Shown: positions 32,596 through 41,260 of the stretch, piece after piece
How the letters are laid out: the number at the start of each line of letters is the position of its first letter
Position numbering within the stretch: position 1 is the first letter of the stretch
Origin: Subtercola boreus
GTDB taxonomy: Bacteria; Actinomycetota; Actinomycetes; Actinomycetales; Microbacteriaceae
NCBI RefSeq assembly: GCF_006716115.1
Contig: NZ_VFOO01000001.1
Location: 3,985,183 to 4,049,182, forward strand
Direction: 5' to 3'
DNA length: 64,000 bases
Made by a program: the position numbers and the translations under genes
The notes under the pieces: generated by a model
What the model was told of the DNA's origin: nothing
The model's database searches: none
The model's input: the letters and a program-made list of their open reading frames with translations, nothing else

Positions 32596-33459
32596 TCACC
32601 CGCGAGTCGACCCGGCGCCGAGCTCGGCCGAGAGCTGCTCGGCGATCTCGGAGACCAGTCGCCCCGCGGCATCCAGGTGTCGGCCGAGGCGTGCTTTCGG
32701 CGCGCTCACATTGATCGCGGCGACGATGTTGCCCCGGAAATCGAAGACCGGTGCCGAGACGCCGACGACCCCCATTTCGAACTCTTCATCGACGCTCGCG
32801 AATCCGCGGCGACGGATGCGGCCGATCTCCGCCAGAAGGCTCTCGAAATCCGTGATCAGCGGGTTGCCGCCCTGGGCAGCTGGTGCAGGAGGAAGCCCCG
32901 CGGAGGGTGCGACCACGGGGGCGACAGGCCCCGTCACAGCGCGGTCGTTGCCGTGTCGGTCGTACCAGCCCCGGATGTCGGCATCGTTCCAGTCGCTGAT
33001 CAGCACCCGGCCGGCCGACGTCATCCAGGCGGCCACGCTGACGCCCTCCCAGGCGATGCCGCGGAAGGCGTGTTCGCTGAGCTGGCTGCTGAGCGTGAGC
33101 ACACTGTCGCCGCGCAGCACGCAGAGGTGGGCTGTCTCGTGGGTGGCCGAGACCACGCGGCGGAGGAAGGGCACGGCCTCCCGCACGAGCCGGGACTCGA
33201 GGGTGCGGGCAGCCAGCGCGTAGAGCTGGTAGCCGAGCCGGTAGGTGAGGGTGGCGGGGTCGCGGGCGACGAGGCCCGCGTCGGCGAGGGTCGCGAGGGT
33301 GCGGGACACCTGGCCCTTGTCGCGGCCGACGAGTTCGGCCAGGCGCACGACCCCCAGCCCGCTGGATTCCTCGGCCTCGGGGGATCCGAGCACCTCGAGC
33401 AGTTCGAGGTCGCGGCGGAGGCCGGCGGAGTTCCGGCGAGGGGTGGGTGCGGCATCCAT
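32596..33459 (-). CDS. IclR-family transcriptional regulator
   Basis: 287 residues from ATG 33459. N-terminal winged helix: DLELLEVLG, VRLAELVGRDKGQVSRTLATLADAGLV, then YRLGYQLYALA. The IclR effector domain follows: ETAHLCVLRGDSVLTLSS, SAGRVLISDW, IRRRGFASVDEEFEMGVVGVSAPVFDF and GNIVAAINVSAP. It is divergent from the transporter/catabolic operon starting at 33604, and a palindrome lies between them, so it very probably regulates that operon. A Pro/Ala-rich insertion near residue 190 is unusual for the family. Effector unknown. Confidence 0.88.
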   Translation of the reverse strand: MDAAPTPRRNSAGLRRDLELLEVLGSPEAEESSGLGVVRLAELVGRDKGQVSRTLATLADAGLVARDPATLTYRLGYQLYALAARTLESRLVREAVPFLRRVVSATHETAHLCVLRGDSVLTLSSQLSEHAFRGIAWEGVSVAAWMTSAGRVLISDWNDADIRGWYDRHGNDRAVTGPVAPVVAPSAGLPPAPAAQGGNPLITDFESLLAEIGRIRRRGFASVDEEFEMGVVGVSAPVFDFRGNIVAAINVSAPKARLGRHLDAAGRLVSEIAEQLSAELGAGSTRG

Positions 33460-33488
33460 TCGCCCACCGTAGACCCGTGGTTGGCATA

Positions 33489-33531
33489 TGCACAACAGCT
33501 GTTGCGCAAAAGAACACCGCGCCCGTAGTGT
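33489..33531 (+). promoter_or_regulatory. Palindromic operator and promoter of the catabolic operon
   Basis: CAACAGCTGTTG (33493-33504) is a perfect 12-bp palindrome and extends as TGC-A-palindrome-C-GCA (33489-33508). TTGCGC (33502-33507) and TAGTGT (33526-33531), 18 bp apart, form a promoter reading toward the ABC genes; the -35 overlaps the palindrome. This suits repression by the divergent IclR protein. Confidence 0.6.
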
Positions 33532-33603
33532 CGACGTGTCGCACCGACCTCCACGACCTCGTGGCGGTCACCACTCAACGAAGAGCAAAGGAGCTGTGCG
33601 TTC

Positions 33604-34269
33604 ATGACCGGATTCGACTTTCCGGGCCTCCTGGCCTTCTGGGGAAAGCGTTACGACGACATTCTGGGGCTGATCGGCGAACACCTGCTGGTGGTCGCGG
33701 TGGCCCTCCTGCTCGCCACCATCCTCGGTGTTGGGATCGGGCTGCTCGTCTGGAACAGCCCCGTCGGCCGTTCGCTGGCCGTCACCAGTGCCGCCGTGAT
33801 CCTGACGATCCCCTCGCTCGCCCTCCTGGCGGCGATGATCCCCCTCTTCGGGCTCGGCTGGGTGCCCACGCTGATCGGTCTGACCCTGTATTCACTGCTG
33901 CCGATCATCCGGAACACGGTCGTCGGCCTCCGCGAGGTGAGCCCCGCGATCATGGAGTCGGCCACAGGGATGGGGCTCTCGCCCGGGGCGGTGCTGCTGC
34001 GCATCCAGCTCCCCATGGCGTGGCCGGTGATCGTCACCGGCGTGCGGGTCGCGGCCCAGCTCACGATCGGTATCGCGGCGATCGGCGCCTACGTCGGCGG
34101 GCCGGGCCTCGGCCAGATGATCTTCCAGGGCCTCAGCTCGCTCGGATCGAAGAACGCCCTCAACTACGCACTCACCGGCACCCTCGGTGTCATCGTTCTG
34201 GCCCTCATCGTCGACGGCCTGTTCACACTCATCACGAAAACGACCACCTCGAAGGGATTGAGGGCCTGA
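33604..34269 (+). CDS. Quaternary-amine/osmoprotectant ABC permease (ProW/OpuCB type)
   Basis: 221 residues, ATG 33604 with AGGAG upstream. Six membrane helices and the permease loop SPAIMESATGMGLSPGAVLLR followed by IQLPMAWPVIVTGVRVAAQ, with GGPGLGQMIFQGL near the end. This is the compact permease type that pairs with a second permease and an OpuA/ProV-type ATPase to import glycine betaine, choline, carnitine or related compounds. First gene of an operon running to 43943; the second permease lies two genes downstream. Confidence 0.88.
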   Translation: MTGFDFPGLLAFWGKRYDDILGLIGEHLLVVAVALLLATILGVGIGLLVWNSPVGRSLAVTSAAVILTIPSLALLAAMIPLFGLGWVPTLIGLTLYSLLPIIRNTVVGLREVSPAIMESATGMGLSPGAVLLRIQLPMAWPVIVTGVRVAAQLTIGIAAIGAYVGGPGLGQMIFQGLSSLGSKNALNYALTGTLGVIVLALIVDGLFTLITKTTTSKGLRA

Positions 34270-34270
34270 C

Positions 34271-35365
34271 ATGACCGACCCCACAACGGACACCGGCGGT
34301 TCCCGCATTCTGGGCGGACGCGCCACCGAGGCGACCATCCGCACCACGACCACCATCACCACCGTGAAGAACACCAGCGGTGCGCACATCGAGCTGAAGA
34401 ACGTGAACAAGGTCTACGGCGAGCAGACCGTGCCCGCGGTCGAGAACTTCTCGATGGACGTCGAACCGGGCGAGCTGATCATGTTCGTCGGCCCGTCCGG
34501 CTGCGGCAAGACCACCACGATGAAGATGATCAACCGCATCATCGAGCCCACCTCCGGGTCGATCACGGTCGACGGGCGCGATGTGCTGTCGCTGAACCCG
34601 AACGAGCTGCGCCGGCACATCGGCTACGTCATCCAGCAGATCGGCCTCTTCCCGCACATGACGATCGCCGAGAACATCTCGGTCGTGCCGAAGCTGCTCG
34701 GCTGGTCGAAGGAGAAGACCCGGAACCGGGTGGATGAGTTGCTCTCCGTGGTGCAGCTCGACCCGAAGACGTTCGCGGACCGCTACCCGAAGCAGCTCTC
34801 CGGCGGGCAGCAGCAGCGCGTCGGAGTGGCACGGGCGCTCGCCGCCGACCCGCCCGTGATGCTGATGGACGAGCCGTTCGGCGCGACCGACCCGATCACC
34901 CGCGAGAAGCTGCAGGTGGAGTTCCTGCGCCTCCAGGAGTCGATCGGCAAGACGATCATCTTCGTGACGCACGACTTCGACGAGGCGGTCCGGCTCGGCG
35001 ACCGCATCGCGGTGCTCAGCGACCGGTCGAAGATCGAGCAGTTCGACACCCCCGCGAACATCCTGCGGGCGCCGGCCAACGACTATGTCGCCTCGTTCAT
35101 CGGGCACGGGGCTGCGCTCAAACGTCTCGCGCTGATTCCGCTCTACGACGCCCTGCTCGGTCGGGCACCGGATGCCCGGGGGAGCGCGACACTGCCGGAG
35201 ACCGATTCGCTGCGGGACGCCCTCGACCTGCTCGTGCTCACCGGACTGCCGGCCATCGGGGTCACCGACGCCGGCGGGAAGGTCGTGGCATCCGTCACCG
35301 TCGACCAGATCTCGGCCGAACTCGGCGACGACGTGCCCGACGGGATGCCGGGGGCGCGCTCATGA
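34271..35365 (+). CDS. Quaternary-amine ABC transporter ATP-binding protein
   Basis: 364 residues, ATG 34271, one base after the previous stop. A Thr-rich N-terminal extension of about 35 residues precedes the ABC core: Walker A GPSGCGKTTT, LRRHIGYVIQQIGLFPHMT, signature LSGGQQQRVGVARALA, Walker B VMLMDEPFGATDP and THDFDEAVRLGDRIAV. The C-terminal part (DALDLLVLTGLPAIGVTDAGG) looks like a single, short CBS-type sensor, as in OpuA/OpuC ATPases that respond to ionic strength. It energises the permeases on either side. Confidence 0.9.
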   Translation: MTDPTTDTGGSRILGGRATEATIRTTTTITTVKNTSGAHIELKNVNKVYGEQTVPAVENFSMDVEPGELIMFVGPSGCGKTTTMKMINRIIEPTSGSITVDGRDVLSLNPNELRRHIGYVIQQIGLFPHMTIAENISVVPKLLGWSKEKTRNRVDELLSVVQLDPKTFADRYPKQLSGGQQQRVGVARALAADPPVMLMDEPFGATDPITREKLQVEFLRLQESIGKTIIFVTHDFDEAVRLGDRIAVLSDRSKIEQFDTPANILRAPANDYVASFIGHGAALKRLALIPLYDALLGRAPDARGSATLPETDSLRDALDLLVLTGLPAIGVTDAGGKVVASVTVDQISAELGDDVPDGMPGARS

Positions 35366-36153
35366 CGTTCGAGGCGGTGATCGAGCGCGACGTGAGTGTC
35401 GCCCCCGCCGAGCTCGGGGTGCGCCGGGCCCGGTTCTGGACGCTCCGGCGCATCGCCACCCCGATCGTGATCCTGCTGGTGCTGCTGGCCCTGTTCGTCT
35501 GGATCCAGACCCTCGAGATCGACTCGATCATGGCGCGCACGCTGAACGTCGACTACATCCTGCTGCGCACGAGGGAGCACCTCGAGCTGACGTTCATCGC
35601 TTCGGCGCTGGTGGCCGTGCTGGCGATCCCCGCGGGCATCGTGGCCAGTCGCACGAGGTCGCGGATCCTGCGCGGCACGATCCTGACGATCGCGAACATC
35701 GGACAGGCGACGCCGGCCATCGGCTTCATCATCCTGCTCGCGATCATCTGGCAGATCGGCTTCCAGACCGCGCTCATCGCGCTCGTGGCGTACTCGTTCC
35801 TGCCGGTGCTCCGGAACACGATGGTCGGTCTCTCGCAGATCGACGCCAGTGTCACGGAGTCGGCGCGCGGGATGGGCATGACTCCCGGCCAGGTTCTGAT
35901 GCGCATCGAGCTGCCGCTCGCGGTTCCGGTGATCCTCGCCGGTCTCCGAACGTCTCTCGTGTTCTGCGTCGGGGTCGCCACGGTCGCCACCTTCATCGAC
36001 GCCGGCGGTCTCGGCGACATGATCGTCAACGGGCTGAAGCTGCAGCGCTTCCCCGTGCTGATCACCGGAGCCGTGCTCGTCTCCTGCATCGCCCTGCTGA
36101 TCGACTGGCTCGCCAGCATCGCCGAAGACCTGTTGCGCCCGAAGGGCGTCTGA
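35362..36153 (+). CDS. Quaternary-amine ABC permease, second subunit
   Basis: 263 residues, ATG 35362 overlapping the ATPase stop (ATGA). A polar N-terminus and a membrane helix precede the core with TIANIGQATPAIGFIILL, VTESARGMGMTPGQVLMRIELP and the late FIDAGGLGDMIVNGLKL, matching the other permease in layout. The two permeases probably form a heterodimer. Confidence 0.88.
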   Translation: MTFEAVIERDVSVAPAELGVRRARFWTLRRIATPIVILLVLLALFVWIQTLEIDSIMARTLNVDYILLRTREHLELTFIASALVAVLAIPAGIVASRTRSRILRGTILTIANIGQATPAIGFIILLAIIWQIGFQTALIALVAYSFLPVLRNTMVGLSQIDASVTESARGMGMTPGQVLMRIELPLAVPVILAGLRTSLVFCVGVATVATFIDAGGLGDMIVNGLKLQRFPVLITGAVLVSCIALLIDWLASIAEDLLRPKGV

Positions 36154-36202
36154 CCCTCTCCCTCACCACCCCTCACCACCTCTCCCACACAGAAAGAGCA
36201 CC

Positions 36203-37147
36203 ATGAACACCAAACGAACCACAGGGCTCCTGGCCGTCCTGGCCGTCGGCGCACTCGCCCTCACCGCCTGCGCGGGGGGAAGCAGTGCCGCTTCCTCCTC
36301 GGGCAAGGATGACGAACTCGCCGGGCTCTCCGGTGACATCGGAGCGAAGGACTTCTCCGAGCAGTACATCCTCGCGAACATCACCAGCCAGCTCTTCAAC
36401 GCCCACGGCGCCGACACCAAGGCCAACACGAGCGTCGTCGGGTCCGCCAACGTGCGGGCCGCTCTCGTCAGCGACCAGTTCCTCGGCTACTGGGAGTACA
36501 CCGGCACGTCATGGATCACCTACAACAACAACACGACCCCGGTGCAGGGCGAGCAGGCCCAGTTCGACGCCACCAAGAAGGCTGACGCCGCCAACGGCAT
36601 CGCGTGGCTCGATCCGGCACCGCTGAACAACACCTATGCCTTCGCGATCCTCTCCGACAAGGCGAAGGAGCTCGGCGTCACAAAGCTCAGCGACATCGCA
36701 AAGCTCCCTGTCGCTGAGCAGACGTTCTGCATCGAGAGCGAATTCTCGACCCGCGACGACGGCTGGCCCGGCGTCAAGAAGGCCTATGGTCTGGATGCCG
36801 TACCCGACTCGAACGTCGCGCTGCTCGACACCGGAGTGATCTACACGACCACGGCGAAGGGCGACACCTGCAACTTCGGTGAGGTCTTCCAGACGGACGG
36901 CCGGATCCCGGCTCTCGGGCTGACCGTGATGCAGGACGACAAGTCGTTCTTCCCGGTCTACCAGGGTGCGTTCACTGTGAAGCAGACCACGCTCGACAAG
37001 TACCCCGGCATGGCCGACGTGATCGCGCTCGTCTCGAGCAAGCTCACCACCGAGGAGATGCAGAAGCTGAACGCCAAGGCCGATGTCGACGGTGACGACC
37101 CCGCCGACATCGCGGAGGAATGGCTGACCGAGCAGGGCCTCATCTGA
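36203..37147 (+). CDS. Substrate-binding lipoprotein of the quaternary-amine transporter
   Basis: 314 residues, ATG 36203. Lipoprotein signal with lipobox ALTAC (Cys near residue 24), then an OpuAC-type domain: IGAKDFSEQYILANITSQLF, SANVRAALVSDQFLGYWEYTG, LDTGVIYTTTAKGDTCNFGEVFQTDGRIP and a final LTTEEMQKLNAKADVD. Aromatic residues such as in GYWEYTGTSW could form the cation-binding cage known for betaine-binding proteins. Its stop overlaps the next ATG, so the formaldehyde-activating homologue is made from the same message. Confidence 0.88.
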   Translation: MNTKRTTGLLAVLAVGALALTACAGGSSAASSSGKDDELAGLSGDIGAKDFSEQYILANITSQLFNAHGADTKANTSVVGSANVRAALVSDQFLGYWEYTGTSWITYNNNTTPVQGEQAQFDATKKADAANGIAWLDPAPLNNTYAFAILSDKAKELGVTKLSDIAKLPVAEQTFCIESEFSTRDDGWPGVKKAYGLDAVPDSNVALLDTGVIYTTTAKGDTCNFGEVFQTDGRIPALGLTVMQDDKSFFPVYQGAFTVKQTTLDKYPGMADVIALVSSKLTTEEMQKLNAKADVDGDDPADIAEEWLTEQGLI

Positions 37148-37662
37148 TGACGGGCCTCCAACTGGGCGAGAGCTTCATCGGCGATGGCGTGAATGCGGCC
37201 CACGTCAACACGGTCTTCGGCGACCGCGAAGGCCCCGCCGGTGTCGCCTGGGCCACGGCCCTCGCGACGCCGAGCGCCGGCCACGTGCCGTTCGTGACGG
37301 TGCTGCGGCCCTCCCTCCCGGTGAAGCCGCTGACGCTCTTCGTCACCAAGTCGGCCCCGGCCTCGGATGAGCACGGTCTGCTCATCTGGGGCCCGGCCCA
37401 GGCCGGCATCGCCGCCGGTGTCGCGGATGCCCTGGCCGACGGCATCGTCTCCCGGGAGCAGGCAGACAGCCACGCCATCATCGCGGCGGTCTGGGTGAAC
37501 CCCGGCGCCGACGATGCGGAGCAGGTCTACGAGAACAACCGGCTCTCGGTGCGCACCGCCCTCGAGAACGGCGCGCGGCTGCTGCCGTCGACCGACGATG
37601 TGATCGCTGCCCGCGACTCCGCCACCAACCCGTTCTACACACCGAAGGCCAGAGCCACATGA
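37147..37662 (+). CDS. Formaldehyde-activating enzyme (Fae) homologue
   Basis: 171 residues, ATG 37147 overlapping the previous stop. It matches the Fae family along its length: LGESFIGDGVNAAHVNTVFG (His 19 corresponds to the catalytic His of Fae), GPAGVAWATALATPSAGHVP, PVKPLTLFVTKSA, GLLIWGPAQAGIAAGVADALADGI and ADSHAIIAAVWVNP. True Fae joins formaldehyde to tetrahydromethanopterin. Actinobacteria generally lack that cofactor, so this version may act on another acceptor or bind a different aldehyde. Its place between a quaternary-amine transporter and dehydrogenases suggests formaldehyde or a methylated substrate arises in this pathway. Confidence 0.85.
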   Translation: MTGLQLGESFIGDGVNAAHVNTVFGDREGPAGVAWATALATPSAGHVPFVTVLRPSLPVKPLTLFVTKSAPASDEHGLLIWGPAQAGIAAGVADALADGIVSREQADSHAIIAAVWVNPGADDAEQVYENNRLSVRTALENGARLLPSTDDVIAARDSATNPFYTPKARAT

Positions 37663-38762
37663 AGATCACCGAGATCCGCCTCACGCGGATGGTGCTGCCG
37701 TTGGATCCGCCGTTCAACGCCGCCTGGGATCCCGAACCCCGTCGCCAGTTTCCCGCGACGCTGGTCGAGGTCTTCACCGACGAGGGCGTCACCGGAGTCG
37801 GATCGGGTGACACGATGGACGGCTTCGACGCCTACCGGGACCTCTTCATCGGAACCGACCCGCTGCAGATCCTGAACCAGGTGCGCCGCATCGAGACGAT
37901 CAACTTCCACGGCGGCCGCTACTGGCCGCTCGAGGCCGCGCTCTGGGACATCATCGGCAAGGTCGCGGGACTCCCGGTCAGCGTGCTCTTCGGCGGGGCG
38001 CGCGACCGGCTGCCGGCCTACGCCTCGTCGGGGGAGCTGAAGAGCCCCGAAGCGCGCGCCGAATCGGCGCTCGCCGCCCGCGAGCTCGGCTTCCGCGCAA
38101 TGAAGATCCGCATCGCCCGGAATGCGCTCGCCGAGGGCGTGGAGGCGGTGCGCTGCACCCGTGAGGCCGTCGGGCCCGACTTCGACCTGATGGTCGACCT
38201 CAACCAGATGTGGCGGATGTCGGGAGACATCGACGCAGCGCTCCCGCTCGCCCGCGTGCAGCAGGTCGCCGCCGAACTCGTCGACCTCGGCGTGCTGTGG
38301 CTCGAAGAGCCGCTGCCCCAGGTCGATGTCGCCGGCGCGCAGCGCGTGCGGGCCCAGACGGGCATCCAGATCGCCGGCGGGGAGATGGTGCGGTCGCTCC
38401 CCGAGATCATGGCCCTCATCGAGCAGGATGCCTTCGACATCTACCAGCCCGACGTCGCCCTCGCGGTGGGCATGCACCGCGCCCGCCAGGTCGCCGAGTC
38501 GGCGAACCTCCGTCACCGCGCCTTCACCCCGCACACCTGGAGCAACGGGCTCGGCCTGCTGGCGAACCTGCATGTCGCGGCGGGTGTGGATGCCGGGCCG
38601 TACCTCGAGTTCCCTTTCGACCCGCCGGGCTGGACCCCGGAGCGGCGCGACTTCTTCATGGAGCCGCTCATGATCGACGCGCAGGGCGACCTCGTCGTGC
38701 CGTCGGCACCGGGCCTCGGCGTCACGATCGACCGCGAGGCCGTGGCCTGCTACACCGTCTGA
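37659..38762 (+). CDS. Mandelate racemase/muconate lactonizing-type enolase-superfamily enzyme
   Basis: 367 residues, ATG 37659 overlapping the fae stop. Capping domain first (ITEIRLTRMVLPLDPPFNAAW), then the barrel with FRAMKIRIAR (K-x-R catalytic strand), metal ligands in MVDLNQMW (Asp), LEEPLPQ (Glu) and IAGGEMVRS (Glu), and FTPHTW with the opposite His. This is the mandelate racemase/dehydratase branch, which removes an alpha proton from a carboxylate and may eliminate water. The substrate is unknown; context suggests a hydroxy acid made from the imported compound. Confidence 0.88.
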   Translation: MKITEIRLTRMVLPLDPPFNAAWDPEPRRQFPATLVEVFTDEGVTGVGSGDTMDGFDAYRDLFIGTDPLQILNQVRRIETINFHGGRYWPLEAALWDIIGKVAGLPVSVLFGGARDRLPAYASSGELKSPEARAESALAARELGFRAMKIRIARNALAEGVEAVRCTREAVGPDFDLMVDLNQMWRMSGDIDAALPLARVQQVAAELVDLGVLWLEEPLPQVDVAGAQRVRAQTGIQIAGGEMVRSLPEIMALIEQDAFDIYQPDVALAVGMHRARQVAESANLRHRAFTPHTWSNGLGLLANLHVAAGVDAGPYLEFPFDPPGWTPERRDFFMEPLMIDAQGDLVVPSAPGLGVTIDREAVACYTV

Positions 38763-38807
38763 CCCGCACCCGCCCACTCCCGCCCTTCTCCTCTACAGAA
38801 AGCACTC

Positions 38808-40307
38808 ATGACCGACTGGATCGCGGCCGCCGCCGCACTGCGCCCGGAGACCCGGCTCTTCGTCGACGGGGAGTTCCGCCCGTCGAGCAACGGGGGGACC
38901 TTCGACACGATCGCGCCGCGCGACGGGATGGTCTTCGCCTCCGTCAGCTCTGCGAACGAAGAGGACGTCGACCGCGCCGTGCGCGGCGCTGCCGCCGCCT
39001 TCGAGAGCGGCGTGTGGTCCCGCGCCGACCGGCGTACCCGCCAGGCCGTGCTGCTTCGGCTCGCAGACCTCATGCTCGAGAACCGCGAGGAGCTGGCACT
39101 GCTCGAGTCCCTCGACTCCGGGCATCCGATCGGCGACGCGCTGAACGTCGACGTGCCGAACGCCGCCCGCACCGTGCGCTGGTACGCCGAGGCGCTCGAC
39201 AAGGTCTACGACGAGATCGCTCCGACCCCGGAGAACGCGCTCGCCCTGGTGAGCCGCGAACCGCTCGGTGTGGTCGGGGCGGTCGTGCCGTGGAACTACC
39301 CGCTGATCATCACGGCGTGGAAGATCGCGCCGGCGCTCGCGGCCGGCAACTCGGTCGTGCTGAAGCCCGCCGAGCTCACGAGCCTGTCGGCCTTGAAGCT
39401 CGCCGAGCTGGCCGCCCAGGCGGGGCTTCCCGCGGGCGTGCTTCAGGTCGTGCCCGGGCTCGGCCGGCAGGCCGGACAGGCGCTGGGGAGACATCCACAG
39501 GTCGACAAGATCGCCTTCACGGGGTCGCCCGCCGTCGGCCGCGGCTTCCTCACGTATGCGGGGGAGTCGAACGGCAAGCAGGTCTCGCTCGAACTCGGCG
39601 GCAAGTCGGCCCAGCTCGTGCTCGCTGACGTCGAGGACCTCGATGCCTGCGCGTCGGCCGTCGCCTGGGGCATCTTCTACAACGCCGGCCAGACCTGCCA
39701 CGGGGGCAGTCGGCTGGTGGCGGATGCCCGGGTGCACGACGAGCTGGTCGAGAAGGTGATCGCCGTGGGGTCATCGCTCGTGCAGGGCGACCCGCTCGAC
39801 GAGGGCACCCAGCTCGGCACGATCGCGAGCAGTGTGCAGCTGGATCGGGTTCTCGCGTACACGGAGGTCGCCCGCGCAGAGGGCGCGACCGTGCACGGCG
39901 GTGGGCGTCTCCGCCCGGAGGGGCTGGGCGACGGCTACTACGTCGAGCCCACGGTGTTCGACCACGTCGACAACTCCTCGCGCATCGGGCAGGAGGAGAT
40001 CTTCGGGCCCGCGCTCTCGGTCTCGGTCGTGGATGGCGCGGCTGAGGGGGTGCGGGTGGCCAACGAGAGCGCCTACGGCCTGGCCGCGAGCGTCTGGACG
40101 AGCGACCTCCGCACCGCGCACCGGGTCGCCCGCGATCTGCGTGCCGGAACCGTGTGGGTCAACACCTTCGACGTCGCCGACGTCATCACCCCGTTCGGCG
40201 GTGTGAAGCAGTCCGGCGCGGGCCGCGACCGCTCGCTGCACGCCTTCGACAGCTACACGTCGCTGAAGACCACCTGGATCGACATCGCTCCGGGTTCGAA
40301 CTACTGA
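38808..40307 (+). CDS. NAD(P)-dependent aldehyde dehydrogenase (betaine/PuuC-like)
   Basis: 499 residues, ATG 38808. Cofactor and catalytic motifs: VVPWNYPLIITAWKIAPALA, FTGSPAVGRGFL, SLELGGKSAQLVL (general base Glu), NAGQTCHGGSRL (nucleophile Cys) and EEIFGPALSV. The C-terminus FGGVKQSGAGRDRSLHAFDS is typical of aminoaldehyde/betaine-aldehyde dehydrogenases. It would oxidise an aldehyde intermediate to a carboxylate. One of two aldehyde dehydrogenases in this operon, and only distantly like the other at 42441, so they should act at different steps. Confidence 0.88.
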   Translation: MTDWIAAAAALRPETRLFVDGEFRPSSNGGTFDTIAPRDGMVFASVSSANEEDVDRAVRGAAAAFESGVWSRADRRTRQAVLLRLADLMLENREELALLESLDSGHPIGDALNVDVPNAARTVRWYAEALDKVYDEIAPTPENALALVSREPLGVVGAVVPWNYPLIITAWKIAPALAAGNSVVLKPAELTSLSALKLAELAAQAGLPAGVLQVVPGLGRQAGQALGRHPQVDKIAFTGSPAVGRGFLTYAGESNGKQVSLELGGKSAQLVLADVEDLDACASAVAWGIFYNAGQTCHGGSRLVADARVHDELVEKVIAVGSSLVQGDPLDEGTQLGTIASSVQLDRVLAYTEVARAEGATVHGGGRLRPEGLGDGYYVEPTVFDHVDNSSRIGQEEIFGPALSVSVVDGAAEGVRVANESAYGLAASVWTSDLRTAHRVARDLRAGTVWVNTFDVADVITPFGGVKQSGAGRDRSLHAFDSYTSLKTTWIDIAPGSNY

Positions 40308-40330
40308 CCACTCTTGAGAAAGTGACTGAA

Positions 40331-41260
40331 ATGACGAACACCCAGCCGACCACCGTCGGCTTCATCGGCCTCGGCAACATGGGTTCGGGGATGACCCGCA
40401 ACCTGCAGGCAGCGGGCTTCCCGCTCGTGGTGAACGACATCCGGCGGGAAGCGGCGGCCGAGCTGATCGCGGGCGGGGCGACCTGGGCCGCGACGCCCGC
40501 GGAGGTTGCTGCAGCCAGCGACGTCGTGATCACGATGCTGCCCACCCCGCGGCACGTCGACGCCGTCGTGAACGGGCCCGCGGGCATCCTCGCCGGCATC
40601 GCCGACGGCGGAACCTGGATCGACATGTCGACCTCGGTGCCCGACGTCGCGAACCGGGTGCGGGTCGACAACGCCCACCGGGGCCTCCACATTCTCGACG
40701 CACCCGTGTCGGGCATGTCGGTGGGGGCCGCGACCGGGATGCTGCAGATCTTCGTGGGCGGCGAAGCAGCCGATGTCGAGCGCCTGCGCCCGGTCTTCGA
40801 GGCGATGGGCGACCCCGAGCGCATCCTTCATGTGGGGGCTGCCGGAACGGGGTACGCCGTCAAGCTGATGATCAACCAGCTCTGGTTCTCCCACCTCGTC
40901 GCCACCGCCGAGGTGCTGGCGATCGGTGTGAAGGCCGGCGTCGACCTCGAAGTGCTGCGGAAGTCCCTGGTGGCGAGCCCCGCGAACAGCAACTTCGTCG
41001 AGAACGATGTGCTGGGCATCCTCGACCACGGGGACTACGACGAGGGCTTCGCCATCGCGCTCGCCTGCAAAGACCTGGGGCTCTCAATCGACCTCGCACG
41101 CTCGGTCGGTGTGTCGGCCGAGCTCTCCGGACTAGTGGAACAGATCTACCGCCGGGCGAAGGCGCAGTATGGCGACCTTGCGGGCGAGATGACGCCCTTC
41201 AAGCTCTACGAAGACCTCGCCGGAACCGAGCTGCGGCGAGAAGTGTCGGTGCCCGCATGA
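40331..41260 (+). CDS. 3-hydroxyisobutyrate dehydrogenase-family reductase
   Basis: 309 residues, ATG 40331. Rossmann motif VGFIGLGNMGSGMTRNLQAAG, substrate motif DAPVSGMSVGAATGML and catalytic Lys in GAAGTGYAVKLMINQLW identify the beta-hydroxyacid dehydrogenase family (3-hydroxyisobutyrate, tartronate semialdehyde, gamma-hydroxybutyrate types). It should interconvert a beta- or gamma-hydroxy acid and its semialdehyde with NAD(P). It overlaps the Fe-type alcohol dehydrogenase gene by ATGA. Exact substrate not deducible. Confidence 0.88.
   Translation: MTNTQPTTVGFIGLGNMGSGMTRNLQAAGFPLVVNDIRREAAAELIAGGATWAATPAEVAAASDVVITMLPTPRHVDAVVNGPAGILAGIADGGTWIDMSTSVPDVANRVRVDNAHRGLHILDAPVSGMSVGAATGMLQIFVGGEAADVERLRPVFEAMGDPERILHVGAAGTGYAVKLMINQLWFSHLVATAEVLAIGVKAGVDLEVLRKSLVASPANSNFVENDVLGILDHGDYDEGFAIALACKDLGLSIDLARSVGVSAELSGLVEQIYRRAKAQYGDLAGEMTPFKLYEDLAGTELRREVSVPA

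Noticed and set aside
33604..36153. Methionine or phosphonate type ABC transporter
   Set aside because: The two short permeases, OpuAC-type binding protein and ATPase with a CBS-like tail fit the osmoprotectant group better.
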